7,100 nt of DNA from JBDNFP01 sp041689775 (GTDB lineage Bacteria; Bacteroidota; Bacteroidia; Cytophagales; Spirosomataceae): positions 1 to 7,100 of the forward strand of contig JBDNFP010000157.1 of the NCBI GenBank assembly GCA_041689775.1. The letters run 5' to 3'. A program made the position numbers and the translations under genes. Shown in pieces: positions 1 through 5,861 of this stretch. Position 1 is the stretch's first letter. Every line of letters begins with the position of its first letter. Below the pieces are notes generated by a model, which worked only from the letters and a program-made list of their open reading frames with translations, had not been told where the DNA came from and ran no database searches.

Positions 1-243
1 AGGTGCATCCTGAATAGTTGTCCATTCAGTGGCTAGGCCTTGACCATCTACTCGTGGAATAAATCTCGCCTCAAATCTATCCATACAACCAGCATAATTT
101 CCACCAATATAGACGAAGGCTTTATTGGTATTATCTCGCTGAAAAATGGATCTGTTTTGTGGGTAAGTTATGGTTAATTGTGCGTGACTGCTGCTGGGGT
201 ATAGTAATACCAAAATGCAGATAAGAGTGTATATTCTTGGCAT
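1..243 (-). CDS. Secreted SGNH/sialate-O-acetylesterase-like protein, N-terminal part (runs off left edge)
   Basis: Read on the minus strand, an ATG at 243 opens an uninterrupted frame of 81 codons that continues past base 1. An in-frame TGA lies immediately upstream (246-244), so this ATG is the earliest possible ATG start. Residues 1-21 form a signal peptide (MPRIYTLICILVLLYPSSSHA) with likely cleavage before Gln22. The mature start, with YPQNR, SIFQRD, GGNY, IPRVDGQGLATEW, aligns without gaps to the start of the mature protein encoded at 3631-5736: 24 of 60 residues identical by hand count. It also matches the protein at 705-3446 less closely. In those paralogues this stretch is a beta-rich domain preceding a GQSN-type esterase domain, so the rest of this gene probably encodes the catalytic domain, but that part is outside the window. 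It is transcribed away from its two paralogues. Function is inferred from paralogy; the existence of the gene is well supported. Confidence 0.85.
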   Translation of the reverse strand, partial: MPRIYTLICILVLLYPSSSHAQLTITYPQNRSIFQRDNTNKAFVYIGGNYAGCMDRFEARFIPRVDGQGLATEWTTIQDAP

Positions 244-287
244 TCAACTTCAATAAAATAGAGTATTGTGCAATGTGTACTAATCGA

Positions 288-295
288 CAAATATA
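288..295 (-). promoter_or_regulatory. Putative -7 promoter element (TATATTTG) for the leftward gene
   Basis: On the minus strand the octamer TATATTTG matches the Bacteroidota -7 consensus TAnnTTTG exactly and begins 52 bases upstream of the ATG at 243. That implies a leader of roughly 40 nt, similar to the arrangement before the gene at 3631. No convincing -33 TTG is seen at the expected distance, so this is a motif-plus-position call only. Confidence 0.4.
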
Positions 296-621
296 GGTAG
301 TTATTCATGACTAATGCTACACCAGTTTGTGAGTTTGATCTTTCAGATTATAAATAAGAAGCTTTGATTTATGGTCATGTTAATGGATGAATTGGTTTTT
401 GGGGTCTATCGCCAATGGAAGAAAAATAACTCAATAATCTTTGATTATTTTCACGGGGAAAGGGAATAATTAAGGTACATTTTTCTCAAAGAATTTATAA
501 TTGTAGGAAGAAGGGGATTGGTTTTTAGTACAATTAAATAGCGAATCGGATACAAGTACAATTCTTTACTAATTAAAAAATAAACATACTATATAGCAAT
601 AGTGATATAAAAAGGGTCTTA

Positions 622-662
622 AATTAAGAAATGAATCCTAATGTTGGATTTATTTCTTAATT
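622..662. repeat. 17-bp inverted repeat / stem-loop upstream of the 913-aa esterase gene
   Basis: The arms 622-638 (AATTAAGAAATGAATCC) and 646-662 (GGATTTATTTCTTAATT) are complementary over all 17 positions, with a single G.U wobble (G633 with T651), around a 7-base loop TAATGTT. The right arm ends 42 bases before the ATG at 705. No gene ends here in either direction and no T-run follows, so a terminator role is unlikely. The loop together with the first arm base reads TAATGTTG, one mismatch from the TAnnTTTG -7 consensus. The repeat could therefore be an operator around the promoter, or an mRNA leader hairpin if transcription begins upstream. The pairing is seen directly; its function is unknown. 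Confidence 0.6.
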
Positions 663-704
663 CCTGCAATATTGCATTTTTCTAAGTAATGAATTTTTGA
701 GAAT

Positions 705-3446
705 ATGTTGTTTCACCAGGATTGGAAGTATACTACACTCTCCTTTTTTATTTTTTTCTTTTTGCCCATTCAGTGGTGTATTGCCCAAAGTTCATTCACG
801 TTGAATTATCCCAAAAAGAGGATGGTACTTCAAAGGGATCTGAATAATTCAGCCACTGTTACTATTTCCGGAGGTTTTTCAGAGTTAGTTGATCGTGTTG
901 AAGTGCAATTTAGGGCGCTGAACGGAGGTCATAGCAGCGACTGGATTATAATCAAAGAGAATCCTACCGGGGGCTATTTTTCTGGTAGTGTAACCTGGAC
1001 TGCAGGGTGGTATGAACTTGAAGCGAGAGGTATCTATAATGGTAATGTGGTAGGGAGCTCCTCAATTTCCAGGTTTGGTATCGGAGATGTATTTATAGTA
1101 GCGGGGCAGTCAAACGCACAGGGGTACTTAAATTATGGGGCAAAGTCAGCAGCTGACGATCGAGTAAACTGCATTAACTATTATAACCTGAATACGGATC
1201 ATACTGAATTACCTAATCCGGAATATTCACACCTGGACGCCAATTCCTACATTGCCCCACGCGGAAATTCGGCTTGGGGCTGGGGCCGGTTAGGGGATCA
1301 AATAATAAGCCGCACCGGAGTACCTGTTCTGTTTTATAACGTAGGTTGGTATGGATCAGGTTCTATCAATTGGCGGGAAAGTATCCGTGGGTCTACGGTG
1401 AGTGTATACGACGGTAGAAGTCCGTATGAGCCTGCTGGCATGCCCTTTGGTAACTTAAGGCTGGTAATGAAATACTATGTTCCCATAACTGGTGTGAGAG
1501 CAATCTTTTGGCAGCAAGGAGAGGCAGACAATTTTGCTAATACTTCTAAGGACTCCTACGCGTACAATTTACGGACGGTAATAAACCAGATACGTCAGGA
1601 AACAGGTAAAGATATCCCTTGGGTGATTGCACGTTCGTCTCATGACAATGTCAGAGGATCAAACCCTAATATTATTAATGCTCAAAATGAGATAATTGCC
1701 TCCATACCCAATACATTCCCCGGTCCAGAAACCGATAAACTCCAACTTCCGCGGCTCGATGGAGCTCATTTTCAGAATGAGGGGCTTGAACAATTAGGGG
1801 ATGCCTGGGGGAATAGCCTGAATGATAATTTCTGGGCCCAATCGAACCCCCTCCAAGCGCTTCCTGTTCCAACCCTTACCGTTTCCTGTAACAGTGATTA
1901 TAGTCTTACCCTCAGCCTTAATGGAAGTTATAACTCAGTCCAATGGAACACAAATCAGGGGGAACAATCCATTCGGGTAGGTAGTGGAGATTTTACCGCG
2001 AAAGTGCAGGATAGTAACGGTCATGTTTTGTTTCTACCTTCATTCAATGTGTCGGATTTACGCCAACCGCCAACTCCGATAATTAATCCGGATAGGTCAA
2101 CAAATTTGTGTCAGGGTGAATCTGTCGCTTTGCATGTTATTGGGGTAAGTAAAGGGTTTTCCTGGAATTCTGGACAAACCGATGATCGGATTAAAGTCAA
2201 TCAAGACGGAGACTTCTCCGTAACGAATCGTAATGGTTTTGGGTGCGTAAGTACGTCAAATACGGTGAACGTCAGGGTGTTTACTACTCCATCACCAACT
2301 AAACCTACTGTGTCGGTAGTAGGTCCCACAACTTTTTGTGAAAATGAGCACGTAAATCTTAGTGTAAATGGAGATTTACGAAAGGTTTGGAATACCGGTG
2401 AAACAGCCAATACCATTTCTGTTAATACTCCGGGGATATACAAGGTTAGATTAGTTGATAACAACGGGTGCTCATCACCTGAATCTGACCAGATAGAAGT
2501 AAAGGTAAACCCTTTACCTACTACTCCCATTGTTTCGGTGGAAGGCTCCACTACCTTTTGTGAAGGAACAAGTACAAAACTTCTGTCAAGTTATTCAGTT
2601 GGTAATAGTTGGAACACAGAAGCCAGGGAATCTTCCATTTCAGTTGTGAAAACAGGTAGCTACTTCGTTAATGTTAGAGATTCAAATGGTTGTGTTTCTC
2701 TTCCTTCCAATAGCATTAAGATCAATGTTCTTTCTTCTGCTGTTACTCCGGAAATAATACTCAGTGGCCCCCCTGTTTTTTGCAAAGGAGAATCCCTCAC
2801 GCTAACGGCTTCCGGTTCTGATTCAATCCTGTGGAATGATGGAAGTACCACGGCCAGTAGACTAGTAGAAGAAACGGGTAATTTTTCTGCTCGTGCAGTA
2901 AGTAAGGAAGGTTGTTTTTCTGCCTCTTCCATCCTGATTAATACAGTAGTTAAAGAAGTGCCAACCAAGCCATCGATTAGTAAAGTAGGTACGTATACAC
3001 TTGAAGCTATCGACCCTGATCAAGGGCAATTCCTGTACGAATGGAGAAGGGGAGATGTCGTACTTCCAAATTCCACTGGGAGAATAAAAACCATAGAAGG
3101 GGGAAGCTACAAAGTAAGTACCTATGAGATCTTTGAGGAGGGAAAGCTGTACTGCATTTCCCCTTTATCAGAACCATATATGTATATTCCTGAGGTAAGC
3201 AATAAAGGCCTTAGTGTTTATCCAAACCCCACGCATGATGGGAAAGTTACGGTAGAGACATTTCAAAATTTAAAAGAAGTCTGGATAGAGCTTTATGATC
3301 AGTCAGGGCATCAACTCCAAACCTACTTTGTAGATGATTTTAATGAACAGAAGTCGTTAAATTTTGGAAATATCTCCCACGGTATATACATCATCAAAGT
3401 TAGGTCAGAACAATTCACTGCCACTCAGAAAATCTTCATTTTTTAA
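705..3446 (+). CDS. Secreted sialate-O-acetylesterase-like (SGNH hydrolase) protein with Ig-like repeats and T9SS sorting domain, 913 aa
   Basis: Probable exported carbohydrate esterase that removes acetyl groups from a glycan at the cell surface. Residues 1-27 are a signal peptide (hydrophobic core SFFIFFFLPI, cleavage near CIA/Q28). Residues 30-125 form a beta-rich N-terminal domain containing MVLQRD (40-45), a motif also seen near the N-terminus of sialate O-acetylesterases. The catalytic domain spans about 128-375: GQSNAQG puts the nucleophile at Ser136, FWQQGEAD contains Trp269, Gly272 and Glu273, and DGAHF supplies Asp352 and His355 of the expected triad. Residues about 390-458 are a first Ig-like module, 459-756 four Cys-containing modules, and 757-831 a degenerate one. 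The tail from 836 (SVYPNPT ... GIYIIKV ... QKIFIF) is a type A T9SS sorting domain, cleaved on export by the Por system. The ATG at 705 directly precedes the signal peptide; the nearby ATG at 689 is out of frame and stops at once. Substrate is not determinable: sialic acid, xylan or another acetylated glycan are all possible. The family call is firm. Confidence 0.9.
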   Translation: MLFHQDWKYTTLSFFIFFFLPIQWCIAQSSFTLNYPKKRMVLQRDLNNSATVTISGGFSELVDRVEVQFRALNGGHSSDWIIIKENPTGGYFSGSVTWTAGWYELEARGIYNGNVVGSSSISRFGIGDVFIVAGQSNAQGYLNYGAKSAADDRVNCINYYNLNTDHTELPNPEYSHLDANSYIAPRGNSAWGWGRLGDQIISRTGVPVLFYNVGWYGSGSINWRESIRGSTVSVYDGRSPYEPAGMPFGNLRLVMKYYVPITGVRAIFWQQGEADNFANTSKDSYAYNLRTVINQIRQETGKDIPWVIARSSHDNVRGSNPNIINAQNEIIASIPNTFPGPETDKLQLPRLDGAHFQNEGLEQLGDAWGNSLNDNFWAQSNPLQALPVPTLTVSCNSDYSLTLSLNGSYNSVQWNTNQGEQSIRVGSGDFTAKVQDSNGHVLFLPSFNVSDLRQPPTPIINPDRSTNLCQGESVALHVIGVSKGFSWNSGQTDDRIKVNQDGDFSVTNRNGFGCVSTSNTVNVRVFTTPSPTKPTVSVVGPTTFCENEHVNLSVNGDLRKVWNTGETANTISVNTPGIYKVRLVDNNGCSSPESDQIEVKVNPLPTTPIVSVEGSTTFCEGTSTKLLSSYSVGNSWNTEARESSISVVKTGSYFVNVRDSNGCVSLPSNSIKINVLSSAVTPEIILSGPPVFCKGESLTLTASGSDSILWNDGSTTASRLVEETGNFSARAVSKEGCFSASSILINTVVKEVPTKPSISKVGTYTLEAIDPDQGQFLYEWRRGDVVLPNSTGRIKTIEGGSYKVSTYEIFEEGKLYCISPLSEPYMYIPEVSNKGLSVYPNPTHDGKVTVETFQNLKEVWIELYDQSGHQLQTYFVDDFNEQKSLNFGNISHGIYIIKVRSEQFTATQKIFIF
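2079..2972 (+). repeat. Four tandem Ig-like modules of 74-76 residues inside the 913-aa esterase
   Basis: Units cover residues 459-534, 535-608, 609-682 and 683-756 (76, 74, 74, 74 aa), each ending in a TP or KP linker. Each has a Cys in an 'F/LC-x-(G/N)-E/T' context and a second Cys 44-45 residues later in a 'GC' turn: pairs 469/514, 545/589, 619/663 and 693/737. A Trp-Asn pair (SWNSG, VWNTG, SWNTE, LWNDG) lies between them. The spacing suggests a disulphide per module. Units 2 and 3 look most alike at their starts (TVSVVGPTTFCE versus IVSVEGSTTFCE) and also resemble each other in bases, suggesting the most recent duplication. Such modules usually act as spacers or adhesion/carbohydrate-contact domains in secreted Bacteroidota proteins; their role here is inferred. 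Confidence 0.8.
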
Positions 3447-3573
3447 ATAAAATTGTGATAAGGAGCATTTTTTTGAAAATTCTTGCGTGGTTAGCTTAGG
3501 AGAATCCGCAAAAGCCTGCCATAATTAGTTATCATACACTCAGAGGACTATACTTTTCACACTGATAATTTCT

Positions 3574-3581
3574 TAACTTTG
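3574..3581 (+). promoter_or_regulatory. Putative -7 promoter element (TAACTTTG) for the 701-aa esterase gene
   Basis: TAACTTTG is an exact match to the Bacteroidota -7 consensus TAnnTTTG. A weak -33 candidate (TTTT at 3554-3557, not the preferred TTTG) lies 16 bases upstream. The predicted transcription start would fall near 3584-3588, on top of the TTG that opens the longest frame at 3586, leaving a leader of about 45 nt before the ATG at 3631. This is the main argument for the downstream start. Confidence 0.5.
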
Positions 3582-3630
3582 CGAATTGATATACTGTAAA
3601 ATCATACCTAACACATTGCCAAAAATCCGG

Positions 3631-5736
3631 ATGCAGCGCTTAATCATTGGTAACACCATATTCCTTCTCAGGGCTTTTATTTTAAGTCTGATCTGTTTTT
3701 CCACTGCTTGGGCCCAAATTAAAATTACTTCACCGGTCGACAGGGCTATTTATCAAAGAGATCAAAGTGGACAAACTAACCTGTCGGTGGCAGGAAGATA
3801 CAGTCAACCAATAGATCAGGTTGAAATACGGGCTATCCCGGTTATTCCAGGGCAGGGAATTGCGACGGACTGGTCTATTTTGCAGTCAAATCCTTCTGGC
3901 GGTTTCTTCTTGGGTACCATCCGTTTGCAGGGAGGCTGGTATACCCTCGAAGTTAAAGCATCATTTGCCGGCATTCAGGTGGGGCGTGACGTACTACCTC
4001 GTGTTGGAGTAGGAGAGGTGTTTCTGATTTCTGGACAATCCAATGCTCAGGGTTTGCGTGATTTTCCAGGGCTGTCCGCGCAGGATGATCGTGTGAACTA
4101 CGTAGTTTTTGATAACACGGTGAACTCGCTCTTCGACCCACCAAAACCCGCTTTTGCGCAGCTCACCTCCGCAGCTACTATCGGTCCCAGAGGCCAGGGC
4201 GCGTGGTGCTATGGACTACTTGGTGATTTACTGGTGAGAAAACTAAATGTTCCAGTGTTGTTTATCAACACGGCCTGGGACGGTACTTCCGTTCGAAATT
4301 GGGCGGAGAGTGCTGATGGAAAAATTACCAAGAATGTGTTTGGCGGATTTAATTATCCAACTCAAATGCCTTATGGAAACCTTTTAATCGCGTCCCGGTT
4401 TTATGCCCATCAGTTTGGTGCCAGAGCTATATTATGGATGCAGGGGGAGAGTGATACCTTTCCACTCGATATGAGCAGCCAAGAATATCAGCAGAATCTG
4501 CAATTCTTGATGAATAAATTGGGGAGTGATGTTGACAAAAGACTTTATTGGGTTATCGCCCGTACTTCAAGGACATCGGATAGTGGAGGGAATACCATTA
4601 CCAGTGAGAAAATAATTAATGGTCAGAATGCCGTCATCAATACGACGTTCAATGCAACCTTTCCCGGACCCATAACCGACAACCTGTTTTTACCTCGACC
4701 TGATGGTACCCACTTTGAGGGCCCGGAAGGTAATGTTGTTTTAGCTAATACTTGGAATGAAACATTGAACACCAGTTTTTTTACAACAATTACCCCGGTC
4801 TTACCATCCGCCGTTCCAGCAATAACCGTTAGTTGTGGTCCTGATAATGGCTCAATTCAGATTACGGCTCCGGAAGGATACAGCAAATATGAATGGTCTA
4901 CGGGCCAGACCACCCGAATTATTTCTGCTGCTTCAGCCGGGACGTATGAATTAACTTTGAAGGATAAGAACGGAAATGTAATTTTAGCACCAAGTATTAC
5001 GCTTTCTGGTAGTGCACGCCCTGAGCGGCCAACGATTATCCCTTCCAACCCTCAGCAAGCTTGCGCTGATACCGGTTATTTATTTTCTGCCTCAGGTGGA
5101 AATGACCTGTTTCTATGGAGTAACAATGCAATTGGTCAAACCGCCAGGCCATTGCAAACCGGAAACTACACCGTAAAAGCACGAAATGTTTTTGGGTGCG
5201 AATCTGAGATTTCGGTCCCGGTAAGTCTTACCGTCCGCCCTTCTATTGCAAAACCTTTTATTGAAAAATCAGGACCATACAGTCTGGCGGCGATTATTCC
5301 AACTTCGGGTCTTAATGAATCGTTTGAGTGGAGAAAAGGTGTTACTCCATTACCAGCCATAAGCCAGTCTCTTAAGGTGACTCAGACAGATTCATATTCC
5401 GTAAGAGCCAAAGCGACGTTTACCTTAGGAAACAACACCCTTACCTGTTACTCACCTTTTTCAAACGGATTTAATTTTAGTATCAGTGAAGACGATGGTA
5501 TCGTAATTTTTCCAAATCCAACCCGGGGCGGAGTAATTGCCGTTGAAACCAGAGAGGATCTATCAAATGCTGAGGTCACTTTTTATAACAATGACGGTAC
5601 AATAGTACTTACCCGACGTTTTGCAATTTTAAGAGAAAGACAAGTAATTGATGCTACCACGTTACCTCCGGGTCTTTATTTGGTGAGGGTCCGAGCTCCC
5701 GGGGTTGATGTTACTAAACGGATAGCCATAGACTAG
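3631..5736 (+). CDS. Secreted sialate-O-acetylesterase-like (SGNH hydrolase) protein with Ig-like modules and T9SS sorting domain, 701 aa
   Basis: Paralogue of the gene at 705-3446, same strand, 184 bp downstream with its own -7-like element. From the ATG at 3631 the protein opens with a signal peptide (core LLRAFILSLICF, cleavage near AWA/Q29). An in-frame TTG at 3586 would add 15 residues that spoil a normal signal peptide and would sit at the predicted transcription start. In 701-aa numbering, the N-terminal beta-rich domain with AIYQRD covers about 30-125. The esterase domain (about 128-385) has GQSNAQG with nucleophile Ser137, LWMQGESD with Trp269 and Glu273, and DGTHF with Asp358 and His361. 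Then come an Ig-like module (about 394-467), one Cys-paired module (468-542, Cys478/Cys523), a degenerate one (543-623), and a T9SS type A tail (IFPNPT ... GLYLVRV ... KRIAID). It probably deacylates extracellular or surface glycans; the substrate is unknown. It carries about three fewer Ig-like modules than its neighbour. Confidence 0.88.
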   Translation: MQRLIIGNTIFLLRAFILSLICFSTAWAQIKITSPVDRAIYQRDQSGQTNLSVAGRYSQPIDQVEIRAIPVIPGQGIATDWSILQSNPSGGFFLGTIRLQGGWYTLEVKASFAGIQVGRDVLPRVGVGEVFLISGQSNAQGLRDFPGLSAQDDRVNYVVFDNTVNSLFDPPKPAFAQLTSAATIGPRGQGAWCYGLLGDLLVRKLNVPVLFINTAWDGTSVRNWAESADGKITKNVFGGFNYPTQMPYGNLLIASRFYAHQFGARAILWMQGESDTFPLDMSSQEYQQNLQFLMNKLGSDVDKRLYWVIARTSRTSDSGGNTITSEKIINGQNAVINTTFNATFPGPITDNLFLPRPDGTHFEGPEGNVVLANTWNETLNTSFFTTITPVLPSAVPAITVSCGPDNGSIQITAPEGYSKYEWSTGQTTRIISAASAGTYELTLKDKNGNVILAPSITLSGSARPERPTIIPSNPQQACADTGYLFSASGGNDLFLWSNNAIGQTARPLQTGNYTVKARNVFGCESEISVPVSLTVRPSIAKPFIEKSGPYSLAAIIPTSGLNESFEWRKGVTPLPAISQSLKVTQTDSYSVRAKATFTLGNNTLTCYSPFSNGFNFSISEDDGIVIFPNPTRGGVIAVETREDLSNAEVTFYNNDGTIVLTRRFAILRERQVIDATTLPPGLYLVRVRAPGVDVTKRIAID

Positions 5737-5823
5737 AAATAAAAAGTTCAGATAATTCACTAAATAATATTGTAATTACCCTCGATAAGGAGTACATTGA
5801 GGATGAAATGACATTATCTTAGT

Positions 5824-5859
5824 AGCTAGTGTTGGGATCTAACGTCACAACTAGTTTTT
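5824..5859 (+). terminator. Weak candidate terminator hairpin after the 701-aa esterase gene
   Basis: AGCTAGT (5824-5830) can pair with ACTAGTT (5850-5856), including one G.U pair, with possible further pairs inside, and the T-run TTTTT (5855-5859) overlaps the right arm. The stem is short and AT-rich, the loop long, and the T-run ends two bases before the ATG at 5862. It could end the esterase transcript or merely lie in the leader of the next gene. A second small stem, CCTCGAT/ATTGAGG at 5780-5786/5796-5802, has no T-run. Confidence 0.25.
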
Positions 5860-5861
5860 AT

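Larger units (their letters stand above)
244..704. other. Divergent intergenic region, 461 bp, no supported gene
   Basis: This AT-rich stretch separates the leftward and rightward paralogues and must contain the promoters of both. It holds a TAnnTTTG-like element for the leftward gene (288-295), a 17-bp inverted repeat (622-662), and a 9-bp direct repeat AGTACAATT at 527-535 and 555-563 (28-bp spacing). Only very short open frames occur, the best being 32 codons at 371-469 with no recognisable ribosome-binding context. No tRNA, riboswitch or insertion-sequence remnant was recognised. Confidence 0.6.

Noticed and set aside
371..469. 32-codon open frame starting with ATG (MVMLMDELVFGVYRQW...)
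   Set aside because: Very short, an in-frame stop lies just upstream, there is no ribosome-binding context or recognisable family, and it sits in a promoter region; chance is the simpler explanation.
1675..2968. Minus-strand open frames of 65, 116 and 102 codons inside the 913-aa gene
   Set aside because: They lie antisense to a well-supported coding frame with clear motifs, lack signal or family features, and are low-complexity shadows of the repeated modules.
2079..2972. Possible reading of the repeated region as a mobile or phase-variable DNA repeat
   Set aside because: The repetition is clear at protein level, but the DNA copies have diverged and there are no short slippage-prone tracts or frame changes, so these are ordinary protein modules.
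3479..3516. Possible terminator after the 913-aa gene (TTGCG...CGCAA with a 19-base loop)
   Set aside because: Only a 5-bp stem with a long loop and no following T-run; not convincing as an intrinsic terminator.
3457..5792. Shared 9-mer GATAAGGAG after both esterase genes (3457-3465 and 5784-5792), looking like a Shine-Dalgarno sequence
   Set aside because: No open frame of meaningful length follows either copy (ATG AAA TGA after the second) and their distances from the stop codons differ, so there is no evidence of a hidden small gene.
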